From assembly GCA_016706565.1 (NCBI GenBank), contig JADJJI010000015.1, positions 310,001-374,000 on the forward strand: 64,000 nt of DNA. The letters run 5' to 3'. The translations under genes were made by a program, and so were the position numbers. The notes beneath the pieces were generated by a model. It did not search any database. It saw nothing but the letters and a program-made list of their open reading frames with translations, and had not been told where the DNA came from. Positions 28,804 to 36,635 of the stretch are shown one piece after another. This DNA is from Piscinibacter sp. (lineage in GTDB: Bacteria > Pseudomonadota > Gammaproteobacteria > Burkholderiales > Burkholderiaceae_C). Positions within the stretch are counted from its first letter, which is position 1. Every line of letters begins with the position of its first letter.

Positions 28804-29061
28804 ATGGCCAAGGAAGAACTCATCGAGATGCAGGGGATCGTCAACGAGATCCTGCCCGACCTGCGCTGCCGCGTGACGCTGGAGAACGGCCATCAACTGG
28901 TGGCCTACACCTCCGGCAAGATGCGCAAGAACCACATCCGCATCCTGGCCGGCGACAACGTGTCGCTGGAGCTGTCGCCGTATGACCTGAGCAAGGGCCG
29001 CATCACCTTCCGGCACCTGGTGCGCAACGGCCAGCCGAGCACGCCGCGCCGCAGCTTCTGA
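28804..29061 (+). CDS. infA: translation initiation factor IF-1
   Basis: 85-residue S1-fold protein with [30 protein letters not shown] and [20 protein letters not shown], clearly IF-1. It is longer than the usual 72 residues because of a basic tail ending PRRSF. The ATG has AGGAG eight bases upstream. It is not in a ribosomal protein operon, so it is probably one of the two or more IF-1 paralogues that betaproteobacteria carry. A strong hairpin follows it. Confidence 0.9.
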   Translation: MAKEELIEMQGIVNEILPDLRCRVTLENGHQLVAYTSGKMRKNHIRILAGDNVSLELSPYDLSKGRITFRHLVRNGQPSTPRRSF

Positions 29062-29070
29062 CGCCTGCCG

Positions 29071-29095
29071 CCGACGACGCCCCACGCGTCGTCGG
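29071..29095 (+). terminator. hairpin after infA (probable terminator)
   Basis: A perfect ten-base stem CCGACGACGC/GCGTCGTCGG with a five-base loop starts 10 bases past the infA stop. The downstream sequence has only scattered Ts, so termination may be imperfect or Rho-aided. It separates infA from the nifB control region. Confidence 0.55.
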
Positions 29096-29106
29096 CCTGT
29101 TCGGTT

Positions 29107-29122
29107 TGTCGCAAAGGACACA
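29107..29122 (+). promoter_or_regulatory. NifA upstream activator site for nifB
   Basis: TGT-N10-ACA exactly, the NifA consensus. It lies 56 bp upstream of the -24 element of the nifB promoter, within the usual enhancer range. Confidence 0.85.
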
Positions 29123-29177
29123 GCCTCCGGCCCCGGCCGGCCTGCGCTAAGTCCCTGATTCACAACGCTTCGTGCAT

Positions 29178-29193
29178 TGGCACGGGTCTCGCA
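29178..29193 (+). promoter_or_regulatory. sigma54 promoter of the nifB operon
   Basis: TGGCACG, four bases, TCGCA: GG and GC are ten bases apart and the -24 half is a perfect consensus. Transcription should start near 29204, about 30 bases before the nifB ATG. It is the only sigma54 element seen before the fourteen closely spaced genes that follow. Confidence 0.9.
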
Positions 29194-29233
29194 ATGGTGG
29201 CTTCGAATCCACCATGCGACGAGGGCCCGCGCG

Positions 29234-30814
29234 ATGAGCAACACAGCGTTCGTATCGATCGGCGATCTCAGGCGCGGCCGCCAGGCTCTGAGCCCGGTCG
29301 CACAGATCCTCGAGACCGCGGCGAGCGGCGGCTGCTCGACCAGCGGCGGCGAAGGCAAGGCGAGCTGCGGCTCGTCCGGCGGCCCCGACGACATGCCCGC
29401 GGAGATCTGGGAGAAGGTCAAGAACCATCCCTGCTACTCCGAAGAGGCGCATCACCACTACGCCCGCATGCACGTGGCCGTCGCGCCGGCGTGCAACATC
29501 CAGTGCAACTACTGCAATCGCAAGTACGACTGCAGCAACGAGTCGCGCCCCGGCGTCGTCAGCCAGAAGCTCACCCCTGACCAGGCGGTGAAGAAGGTCG
29601 TCGCGGTGGCCAGCGAGATCCCGCAGATGACGGTGCTGGGCATCGCCGGCCCGGGCGACGCGCTGGCGAATCCGAAGAAGACCTTCGACACCTTCCGCAT
29701 GCTCCAGGAGCAGGCGCCGGACATCAAGCTGTGCCTGTCGACCAACGGCCTGGCGCTGCCGCAGATGGTCGACGAGATCTGCAAGTACAACATCGACCAC
29801 GTCACCATCACCATCAACATGGTGGACCCGGAGGTCGGCGCGAAGATCTACCCGTGGATCTTCTGGGAGCACCGGCGCGTCACCGGCATCGAGGCCGCGA
29901 CCATCCTGCACAAGCAGCAGATGCTGGGCCTGGAGATGCTCACCGCGCGCGGCGTGCTCACCAAGATCAACTCGGTGCTGATCCCCGGCATCAACGACGA
30001 GCACCTCTACGAGGTGAACCGCGAGGTGAAGAAGCGCGGCGCCTTCCTGCACAACATCATGCCGCTGATCAGCGAGGCCGAGCACGGCACGGTGTTCGGC
30101 CTGACCGGCCAGCGCGGCCCGAGCGCGCAGGAGCTCAAGGCCGTGCAGGACGCCTGCATGGGCGGCGCCAACCTGATGCGGCATTGCAGGCAATGCCGCG
30201 CTGATGCGGTCGGACTTCTTGGCGAGGACCGCAGCGACGAGTTCACGCTCGACAAGATCGACGCGATGGAAGTCGTCTACGACCTCGACAAGCGCCGCGC
30301 CTACCAGGAGAAGGTGGAGGTCGAGCGTGCCGCGCAGCACGAGGCGAAGCTGGCCGCGCTGGATGCGGTGCAGGACGACGACGGTGTCGACGCCGACATG
30401 AAGGTGCTGGTGGCCGTGGCCACCGAAGGCCATGGCAAGGTCAACCAGCACTTCGGCCATGCCACCGAGTTCCAGATCTTCGAGGTCTCGAAGGCTGAAG
30501 CGCTGTTCGTCGGCCACCGCCGCGTCGACCTGTATTGCCAGGGTGGCTACGGCGAGGACGAGCAGCTGCCGTCCATCGTCGGCGCCATCAACGACTGCCA
30601 TGCCGTGCTGGTGTCGAAGATCGGCGCCTGCCCGCGCGATGAACTCAAGGCCGCCGGCATCGAGCCGGTCGACGCGTATGCACACGAGTTCATCGAGAAG
30701 GCCGCGCTGTCGTGGTTCGCGGACTACCGCGAGCGCATCGCGCGCGGCGAGATCAGCCACGAGCCACGCGGCGACGCGCGCATCCGGCAGGGCGCGTTCA
30801 CCGCCGCCGCCTAG
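29234..30814 (+). CDS. nifB: FeMo-cofactor biosynthesis protein NifB
   Basis: 526 residues. A radical SAM domain carries the CX3CX2C cluster at C87, C91 and C94 (CNIQCNYC) followed by NRKYDC. The N-terminal region has [22 protein letters not shown], with Cys/His ligands of the extra clusters. A C-terminal NifX-like domain (about 400-510, with [13 protein letters not shown]) completes the two-domain form. NifB fuses two [4Fe-4S] units with carbide and sulphide to make NifB-co. ATG 29234 is chosen over 29177, because the latter lies upstream of the predicted transcription start. It is the first gene of the operon. Confidence 0.97.
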   Translation: MSNTAFVSIGDLRRGRQALSPVAQILETAASGGCSTSGGEGKASCGSSGGPDDMPAEIWEKVKNHPCYSEEAHHHYARMHVAVAPACNIQCNYCNRKYDCSNESRPGVVSQKLTPDQAVKKVVAVASEIPQMTVLGIAGPGDALANPKKTFDTFRMLQEQAPDIKLCLSTNGLALPQMVDEICKYNIDHVTITINMVDPEVGAKIYPWIFWEHRRVTGIEAATILHKQQMLGLEMLTARGVLTKINSVLIPGINDEHLYEVNREVKKRGAFLHNIMPLISEAEHGTVFGLTGQRGPSAQELKAVQDACMGGANLMRHCRQCRADAVGLLGEDRSDEFTLDKIDAMEVVYDLDKRRAYQEKVEVERAAQHEAKLAALDAVQDDDGVDADMKVLVAVATEGHGKVNQHFGHATEFQIFEVSKAEALFVGHRRVDLYCQGGYGEDEQLPSIVGAINDCHAVLVSKIGACPRDELKAAGIEPVDAYAHEFIEKAALSWFADYRERIARGEISHEPRGDARIRQGAFTAAA

Positions 30815-30841
30815 TTTTCGTCCGACCCCGAGGAGACCGTC

Positions 30842-31036
30842 ATGGCCCTGAAGATCATCGCCTCCATGTGCACCGCCTGCTCCGCCTGCGAGCCCGAGTG
30901 CCCCAACGTCGCCATCCGCGAAAAGGGCGGCACCTTCATCATCGACCCGGCCAAGTGCACCGAGTGCGAAGGTCACTTCGACGCGCCGCAATGCATCGCG
31001 GTGTGCCCGGTCGATGGCTGCATCAAGAAAGTCTGA
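30842..31036 (+). CDS. fdxN: 2[4Fe-4S] ferredoxin FdxN
   Basis: 64 residues with two cluster motifs: [12 protein letters not shown] and [18 protein letters not shown]. The insertion between the second and third cysteines of the latter is usual for nif ferredoxins. It probably donates electrons to NifB or nitrogenase maturation. It is 27 nt downstream of nifB with a GGAG-type RBS. Confidence 0.93.
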   Translation: MALKIIASMCTACSACEPECPNVAIREKGGTFIIDPAKCTECEGHFDAPQCIAVCPVDGCIKKV

Positions 31037-31043
31037 GACCGCC

Positions 31044-31424
31044 ATGCTGCAACCCAAGGTCACGGTGACGCCCGCCGCCGAGAAGTTCATGCGCCGCATG
31101 GTGCGTTTCTCGGCCACGCCGGCGGGCGGCTTTCGCCTCACGGTCGCGCCGGGCGGCTGCTCGGGCTACACCTCCGAGTTCACGGTCGAGCCGGCCCCGC
31201 AGGGCGGCGACAGCGAGCTGGCCGTCAACGGCCTGCGCGTCTTCCTGCCCGCGGAGAGCCGCCTGCTGCTCGACGGCGTGACGGTCGACTTCGCCGACAC
31301 GCCGCTGCAGTCCGGCCTGACCTTCGTGAACCCGAACGCGGAAGCCTGCGGCTGTTCGACGGCTGGCGAGAGCAAGCCGCCGGCGCAGGCCTCGGTGTCG
31401 CTGTCGTCGATCAAGCGGCTCTGA
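31044..31424 (+). CDS. IscA/HesB-like iron-sulfur assembly protein (nif type)
   Basis: 126 residues. The three conserved cysteines of A-type carriers are in GGCSGY and in EACGCS. The start MLQPKVTVTPAAEKFMRRM at ATG 31044 is 7 nt after fdxN. A Ser/Pro-rich tail follows the last cysteine. It probably carries Fe-S clusters or iron for nitrogenase components, like the IscA gene of Azotobacter nif regions. Confidence 0.9.
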   Translation: MLQPKVTVTPAAEKFMRRMVRFSATPAGGFRLTVAPGGCSGYTSEFTVEPAPQGGDSELAVNGLRVFLPAESRLLLDGVTVDFADTPLQSGLTFVNPNAEACGCSTAGESKPPAQASVSLSSIKRL

Positions 31425-31438
31425 CCGCAGCGCAGGCC

Positions 31439-32005
31439 ATGGACGCCGACTTCGACGCTGCGGTGCTCGGCCAGGGCTTGCCGACGGCGGTCGAGGCGGC
31501 GCTCGCCGAGGCCGGCGCGCGGCGCAGCGAACCGGTGCTTGCGATGGCCGCGCTGATGCGCGCGCAGTCGCTCGCGCCGGACCATCCAGCGGTGCTGATC
31601 GCGTTCTACCGGCACCACTTCTATGGTCATCGCCTGTCGATGGCGCGCGATGTGGCACGCCGCGCGCTGGTGGTGGGTGCGCAGGCGCTGCGCCTGCCCG
31701 TGGTGTGGCGCGAGGTGCCGAAGCGCGCGCTGCCCGGCGCGCGCCACGACGCGCCGACACGCTTCTTCCTCTTCGTGCTCAAGGGCTACGCCTACCTGAG
31801 CCTGCGCCTGGACGATGAGGTCGAGGCGCGCGATGCGCTTGCGCTGCTGCGCGCGCTCGACCCCGACGACTGCGTCGGCGCCGCGCTGCTCGAGGCGGTG
31901 CGCCAACGCGCGCTGGCGGGCGGCGCCGATGCGGAAGGCGACGAGTCCGTCTACGTACAGGCCACCGGCGCCGCCGCCTGGGCGCGCCTGCCGGCTGCGG
32001 CCTGA
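31439..32005 (+). CDS. nif-operon protein with helical (TPR-like) repeats, unknown function
   Basis: 188 residues, Ala/Arg/Leu-rich and helical throughout. Repeated patterns such as AMAALMRAQSLAPDHPAVLIAFYRHHFY and DALALLRALDPDDCVGAALLEA look like TPR hairpins but do not score clearly by eye. There is no cysteine cluster and no membrane segment. It lies between the IscA-like and LRV genes with gaps of 14 and 11 nt. Its position suggests an accessory role in nitrogenase assembly; no function can be assigned. Confidence 0.75.
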   Translation: MDADFDAAVLGQGLPTAVEAALAEAGARRSEPVLAMAALMRAQSLAPDHPAVLIAFYRHHFYGHRLSMARDVARRALVVGAQALRLPVVWREVPKRALPGARHDAPTRFFLFVLKGYAYLSLRLDDEVEARDALALLRALDPDDCVGAALLEAVRQRALAGGADAEGDESVYVQATGAAAWARLPAAA

Positions 32006-32016
32006 AGGATCGCGTC

Positions 32017-32880
32017 ATGCAGGCCGTCGACAGCAACGACATCCCGGCGATCGACTGGCACGGCGCGCCGATCACCGAGGCCACCTGTGCGAACTGCGAG
32101 CACGCCGTGCTGCGCGCGCGCAGCGCCTGCGAGCCCGGGCGCAGCTGCATGCGCGACGTGTACGCGCGCCGCATCGACCGCTTCTTCCGCAGCCATCCGC
32201 AGCTCGCCAATGCGCATCTGGCCGATGCCTACTTCGAGGTGCGGGCGATCGCGGCGCGCTATGCCGACATCTTCCACCTCGGCGCGCTGATGGACGACGC
32301 CGACGAGACGGTGCGCCTGCAGGTGGCGCTGCGCGTGCCGCAGCGGCAGCTGCTCGCGCTGCGCGAGGACCCACACCGGGAAGTGCGCATCCGCGTTGCG
32401 CAGCGCCTGGCCCCGTCCGAGCTGGCCAGCCTGGCGCGCGATGCCGACTACCAGGTGCGCGCCATCGTCGCGCGCCGCGCGCCCGAGGGCCTGCTGACGC
32501 TGCTGATGCACGACGCCGACCTGCAGGTGCGCCAGGAGGTGGCGCGACGCATCCCGATGCCGGCGCTGTGGCGCATGGCCAGCGACACGGCACCCGAGGT
32601 GCGGCGCATCGTCGCCGAGCGCCTGCCGGTGTCGCTGCTCGACACGCTGGTCGCCGACGCCGACTGGACGGTGCGCTGGGAGGCCGCCGGCCGCGCGCAC
32701 GGCGCCGCACTCGAGCGACTGCTGAACGATGCCGAGCCCGAGGTGCGCGAGCGCGCCCGCGAACGGCTCGATGCGATGGAGCCCCTCGGCGAATGTGTAC
32801 CTTCGCCGATCCCCCGAGGGGATGCGTGCCAGCTTGGGAGCGGCCCGGCGCTCGGCACGATGGAGCCCGTCCATGGCTGA
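32017..32880 (+). CDS. 4Fe-4S leucine-rich-variant (LRV) repeat protein
   Basis: 287 residues. An N-terminal cysteine cluster (CANCEHAV...SACEPGRSC, about residues 28-50) probably binds a [4Fe-4S] cluster. It is followed by seven complete 24-residue repeats and a partial eighth from about 70 to 255, each with xVRxxVAxR...L..L..D. This is the architecture of the Azotobacter vinelandii LRV protein encoded near nifB, whose function is unknown. The last eight bases overlap nifZ. The C-terminal 30 residues (after the repeats) are unconserved. Confidence 0.87.
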   Translation: MQAVDSNDIPAIDWHGAPITEATCANCEHAVLRARSACEPGRSCMRDVYARRIDRFFRSHPQLANAHLADAYFEVRAIAARYADIFHLGALMDDADETVRLQVALRVPQRQLLALREDPHREVRIRVAQRLAPSELASLARDADYQVRAIVARRAPEGLLTLLMHDADLQVRQEVARRIPMPALWRMASDTAPEVRRIVAERLPVSLLDTLVADADWTVRWEAAGRAHGAALERLLNDAEPEVRERARERLDAMEPLGECVPSPIPRGDACQLGSGPALGTMEPVHG

Positions 32881-33208
32881 CATCGCCCGCGACGACGACG
32901 TCATCGAGATCGCGTACCCGCCGCGCTTCGAGATGGGCGAGCGCGTGGTCAGCCGCAGCGTGGTGCGCAACGACGGCACCTACAACGGCCGCGACATCGG
33001 CGAGGTGCTGGTGCACAAGGGCGAGGTCGGCTTCGTGCGCTCGATCGGCACCTTTTTGCAGCAGTTCTACATCTACGCCGTCGAGTTCGCCGGCAGCGGC
33101 CACCGCGTGGGCATGCGCGCCAAGGAACTCTGCACGCTCGACCACCTGCCCGAGGAGGTGCTCGCGCAGCTCGGCGAGCGCGCGGCGCATCTCGATTCCC
33201 TTCGCTGA
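32873..33208 (+). CDS. nifZ: nitrogenase maturation protein NifZ
   Basis: 111 residues. The core PPRFEMGERVVSRSVVRNDGTY...GEVLVHKGEVGFVRSIGTFLQQFYIYAVEF is the NifZ domain. NifZ assists formation of the second P-cluster in NifDK. The start ATG 32873 overlaps the LRV stop. It is shorter than Azotobacter NifZ (about 159 residues); a second NifZ-like gene follows at once. Confidence 0.9.
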   Translation: MADIARDDDVIEIAYPPRFEMGERVVSRSVVRNDGTYNGRDIGEVLVHKGEVGFVRSIGTFLQQFYIYAVEFAGSGHRVGMRAKELCTLDHLPEEVLAQLGERAAHLDSLR

Positions 33209-33219
33209 GGAGCGTCACC

Positions 33220-33474
33220 ATGATCGAAGCACGCGAACCGAAGTACCAATGGGGCCAGCCGGTCGTGGCTGCGATCGACCTCTACAACGACGGCAGCCTG
33301 CCCGATGCGCCGCAGGAGGACATCCTGCTCGTCGTCGCCGGCGGCCCTGGCGAGATCGTGCAGATCGGCCACCACGACGAGGCCAACGTGCCGATCTACC
33401 TGGTCGACTTCGGCGTGGTCGTGCTCGGCTGCCTGGAAGAAGAGATCGCGCCGATGGCGGAGGCGCTGGCGTGA
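33220..33474 (+). CDS. second NifZ-like protein
   Basis: 84 residues echoing NifZ: KYQWGQPVVAAIDLYNDGS, then GPGEIVQIGHHDEANVPIYLVDFG and VLGCLEEEI. It matches the domain order of the preceding nifZ but is shorter. It may carry the function of the C-terminal half of longer NifZ proteins or be a divergent duplicate. ATG 33220 has a GAGG RBS. Its stop overlaps the next GTG start. Confidence 0.75.
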   Translation: MIEAREPKYQWGQPVVAAIDLYNDGSLPDAPQEDILLVVAGGPGEIVQIGHHDEANVPIYLVDFGVVVLGCLEEEIAPMAEALA

Positions 33475-33809
33475 GTGCCGTGCTGCAGAGTGCTCCGCAG
33501 GTGCTGGCGCTGGACCGCGCCCGCATCGCGCGGGCACTCGCGCGGCGCCAGCGCTACAAGTACGTGCGGCCGCGCGTCGAGCGCGAGGGCCTGGGCTGGA
33601 AGGTGGTGAGCCCGAACTGCTCGCGCAGCGTCGATGCGACCGGCGGCGAGATCGCCATCGCCTGGCTGGTGCCGGGCAGCAACGGCCAGTGGCTGCTGCA
33701 TGCGCGCGACCACGATCAAGCCTGCTGGGTACTCAAGGCCTCGGGCTTGCGCCTGGACGAGGCGCTCGGCCGGCTGTGCGCCGACCCGAAGCGGGAGTTC
33801 TGGCAATGA
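33471..33809 (+). CDS. unknown nif-operon protein
   Basis: 112 residues from GTG 33471, overlapping the previous stop (GTGA) and, at its own end, the nifS start (ATGA). It is basic at the N-terminus (RARIARALARRQRYKYVRPRVE), with one central cysteine (SPNCSRSV), another in DQACWVL, and KREFWQ at the end. The family is not recognised. The double overlap implies translational coupling between nifZ and nifS, so a role in cluster assembly is plausible but unproven. Confidence 0.7.
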   Translation: MSAVLQSAPQVLALDRARIARALARRQRYKYVRPRVEREGLGWKVVSPNCSRSVDATGGEIAIAWLVPGSNGQWLLHARDHDQACWVLKASGLRLDEALGRLCADPKREFWQ

Positions 33810-34966
33810 GCGGCAGCATCTATCTGGATCACAACGCGACGACGCAAGCCGCGCCGGAGGTGGTCGCCGAGATGGTGGCTGCGATGCAACGCGCCTGGGC
33901 CAACCCCTCGTCGACGCATGCGCCGGGACAGGCCGCGAAACGCCTGCTCGCCGATGCGCGCTCGCGCGTGGCGAACTTCCTCGGCGCACAGGCCTCCGAG
34001 GTGGTCTTCACCAGCGGCGCCACCGAGGCCAACCACATGGCCGTGCTCGGCGCGCTGGCCGGCTCGCGCGGGCGCTTGCGCCGGCGGCTGGTGCTGTCGT
34101 CGGTCGAGCATCCCGGCCTGCTCGCGCTCGCGCAGCGGCTGGCCGACGAAGGCGTGCCGGTCGATCGGATCCGCGTCGACACGCAGGGCCGGCTCGACAT
34201 GGACCACGCCCGCACGCTGATCCGCGATGACGTGTCGCTGGTCAGCGTGATGGGCGCGAACAACGAGACCGGCGTGTGCCTGCCCGTCGCGGCCCTGGCC
34301 GAGCTCGCGCACGCGCACGGCGCCTGGCTGCACGTGGATGCCACGCAGCTCGCCGGCAAGGTGGCGCTGTCGTTCGCGGCCAGCGGTGCCGACCTGATGT
34401 CGGTGTCGGCGCACAAGTTCGCCGGGCCCAAGGGCGTCGGTGCGCTGCTGGTGCGCAAGGGCCTGCCGCTGGTGCCGCTGATCGCCGGCCGGCAGGAGCG
34501 CCACCGCCGCGGCGGCACCGAGAACCTGCCCGGCATCGCCGGCTTCGCCGCCGCCTGCGAACTCGCCGGGGCCACACTGGCCGCCGACATCGAACGCACG
34601 CGGGGGCTGCGCGAGCGCCTCGAGCAGGGCCTGCTGCGCGGCCTGCCCGGCGCCCACCTCTACGGTGCGCAGGCCGAGCGCCTGCCCAACACCGCCTGCC
34701 TGCGTTTCGGCGAGCTCGCCGCCGAGCCGGTGCTCGCGCGGCTCGAACGTGCCGGCGTGATCGCCTCGTCGGGCGCCGCCTGCAGCGCCGGCGGCACACA
34801 GCCTTCGCACGTGCTGCTGGCCATGGGCGAGAGCGCTGAGCAAGCCCGGTCGGGTGTGCGCTTCTCGCTCGGCCCGGACACCACCACCGCCGACATCGAC
34901 GCCGCGCTCGACGCCATCCAGCGCGCGCTGCTTCCCCTGCTCGACCCGCAGCCGCTGGCTGCCTGA
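33806..34966 (+). CDS. nifS: cysteine desulfurase NifS
   Basis: 386-residue fold-I PLP enzyme supplying sulfur for nitrogenase Fe-S clusters. It has YLDHNATTQAAPEV at the start, SGATEANHMAV, the PLP lysine in SVSAHKFAGPKGVGAL, and a catalytic cysteine in the SSGAACSAG loop. The start overlaps the preceding gene. No nifU gene is present in the window. Confidence 0.94.
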   Translation: MSGSIYLDHNATTQAAPEVVAEMVAAMQRAWANPSSTHAPGQAAKRLLADARSRVANFLGAQASEVVFTSGATEANHMAVLGALAGSRGRLRRRLVLSSVEHPGLLALAQRLADEGVPVDRIRVDTQGRLDMDHARTLIRDDVSLVSVMGANNETGVCLPVAALAELAHAHGAWLHVDATQLAGKVALSFAASGADLMSVSAHKFAGPKGVGALLVRKGLPLVPLIAGRQERHRRGGTENLPGIAGFAAACELAGATLAADIERTRGLRERLEQGLLRGLPGAHLYGAQAERLPNTACLRFGELAAEPVLARLERAGVIASSGAACSAGGTQPSHVLLAMGESAEQARSGVRFSLGPDTTTADIDAALDAIQRALLPLLDPQPLAA

Positions 34967-34981
34967 CCTCAAGGAAATCGC

Positions 34982-35194
34982 ATGAAGGTGATGATCCGCA
35001 AGACCTCGACCGGCGCCCTGTCGGCCTACGTGCCGAAGAAGGACTTGGAGGAGCCGATCGTCGCCCAGGAGCTCGAAGGCCTGTGGGGCGGCACCATCAC
35101 GCTGGCCAACGGCTGGCTGCTCGCGCTGCCGGAGATGGCGGCGGGCACGACGTTGCCGATCACCGTCGAGGCGCGTCGCCTCTCCGGAAATTGA
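34982..35194 (+). CDS. nifT: NifT/FixU protein
   Basis: 70 residues, a near-standard NifT: MKVMIRKTSTGALSAYVPKKDLEE...WGGTITLANGW (shortened). The role in nitrogen fixation is not defined and mutants usually have a mild phenotype. It lies 15 nt after nifS and one base before the next gene. Confidence 0.93.
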   Translation: MKVMIRKTSTGALSAYVPKKDLEEPIVAQELEGLWGGTITLANGWLLALPEMAAGTTLPITVEARRLSGN

Positions 35195-35195
35195 G

Positions 35196-35453
35196 ATGGA
35201 AGCCGCCACTCTGAGCGAAGCCCTGCTCATTGCCGACGCTGCGGCCAGCGTACGTGAGGCCGCCGCCGCACTGCGCACGCGCTTCGCGAACCTGCGCGTC
35301 GTCGTCGTGGATGCCTTCGACATGCGCGGCGAAACACCCGCCGCGGTCGGCACGAAGCGCCAGCTCTACCTCGGCGCGAGCGACGGCCATTGCTGGACGG
35401 TGACGCGCGACGCCGGCCAGGCCTGCGGCGTCTTCATCGCCGAGCGCGGCTGA
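35196..35453 (+). CDS. small nif-operon protein (DUF6129-like)
   Basis: 85 residues. A helical N-terminal half (LLIADAAASVREAAAALRTRFANL) is followed by VVVVDAFDMRGETP and LYLGASDGHCWTVTRDAGQACGVFIAERG. The latter resembles small proteins recorded as DUF6129 beside nifT in other diazotrophs; this identification is from memory. One or two cysteines, no known motif. The function is unknown. Confidence 0.65.
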   Translation: MEAATLSEALLIADAAASVREAAAALRTRFANLRVVVVDAFDMRGETPAAVGTKRQLYLGASDGHCWTVTRDAGQACGVFIAERG

Positions 35454-35460
35454 GCCCGAC

Positions 35461-36621
35461 ATGTCGAACGACCTGCCCGACGACTGGCTGCTGCTCTGCG
35501 AGCCCGACATGAGCGAGCTCGAGTCCGATCTCGTGCAGGCCGCGCTGCGTGCGCCGCGCCTGTCGGCCGGCCGCATGGTCGAGCGTTTCGAGGCCGGTTT
35601 CGCACGCTGGGTCGGCCGTGCGCATGCGGTGGCGGTGGGCAGCGGCACACTGGGCACCTGGCTGTCGCTGCGCGCGCTGGGCATCGGCCCGGGCGACGAG
35701 GTGATCGCCTCGCCCTACGGCTGGCACCAGGTGGCGCATGCCGTCACGCTGTGCGGTGCCCGCGTGGTGTTCGCCGACATCGACTACTGGTCGGGCTGCC
35801 TCGACCCGGCGCGCGCCGCCGCGCAGGTCACGCCGGCCACGCGTGCCATCGTCGCCGGCAATGTCAATGGCCACCCGGCCGCATGGGTGGGCCTGCGCGA
35901 GCTGGCCGAGGCTCGCGGCCTGGCGCTGATCGAAGACTCCACTGAGGCGATCGGCTCGGTCTACCGCGGCCGCGTGGTGGGCAGCTTCGGCGACCTGTCG
36001 GTGTTCGATTTCTCGCAACCCAGCGCGCTGTGCTGCGGCGAAGGCGGCATGGTGGTCACCGACGACGCGGCACTCGCCTCGGAGCTGCGCTACCTGCGCT
36101 CGCGCTCGATCGGCGATCGCCGCTCGGTCTCAGTCGGATCGCGCGTGCCGCTGCAGGCGTCGATCAGCGAAGTCACTGCCGCGCTCGGCGTGGCGCAGCT
36201 CGCGCGCATCGACGAGATCCTGGCGCGACGCAAGGATGTCGAGGCGAACTATCTCGCGCAGATGCTCAGCTTCGAGGGCATCAAGCCGCCCTACGTGGCG
36301 CAAGGTGTCGACAGCGTGCACTGGATGCTCTACCTCGTGCACCTGGGCAAGCGCTTCACCGCCAGTGCCTGTGCGCAGATCGTCGAAGACCTGGCCACCG
36401 AATGCGTGGAGACGGTGATGTACTGCCAGCCGCTGCATCAGCAGCACCACTACATGCAACAGGGCTGGAAGCGCGGCGCGCTGCCGCTGACCGAACGCAT
36501 CGCCGACCGCGCGCTCGCGCTGCCGCTGCACGGTGGCCTCGAGCCCGACCACGTCAAGTTCATCGTCGAGACGCTGAAGGACTCGTCCATCAACGTCGGC
36601 GCCGGTGCCGCGATCTACTGA
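35461..36621 (+). CDS. DegT/DnrJ/EryC1-fold protein lacking the PLP lysine
   Basis: 386 residues with the whole sugar-aminotransferase fold: VGSGTLGTWLSLRALGIGPGDEVIA, DIDYWSGCLDP, LIEDSTEAIGSVY and GEGGMVVTD. At the position of the Schiff-base lysine the sequence reads FSQPSALCCGEGG, so the lysine five residues before GEGG is serine. The enzyme therefore probably cannot be an ordinary PLP transaminase. It might be a lysine-free PLP enzyme of the ColD kind (which uses His) or a non-catalytic partner. It lies 7 nt after the DUF6129-like gene and 14 nt before the SIR2-like gene, inside the nif operon. Confidence 0.8.
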   Translation: MSNDLPDDWLLLCEPDMSELESDLVQAALRAPRLSAGRMVERFEAGFARWVGRAHAVAVGSGTLGTWLSLRALGIGPGDEVIASPYGWHQVAHAVTLCGARVVFADIDYWSGCLDPARAAAQVTPATRAIVAGNVNGHPAAWVGLRELAEARGLALIEDSTEAIGSVYRGRVVGSFGDLSVFDFSQPSALCCGEGGMVVTDDAALASELRYLRSRSIGDRRSVSVGSRVPLQASISEVTAALGVAQLARIDEILARRKDVEANYLAQMLSFEGIKPPYVAQGVDSVHWMLYLVHLGKRFTASACAQIVEDLATECVETVMYCQPLHQQHHYMQQGWKRGALPLTERIADRALALPLHGGLEPDHVKFIVETLKDSSINVGAGAAIY

Positions 36622-36635
36622 ACCCAGGAATTCCC

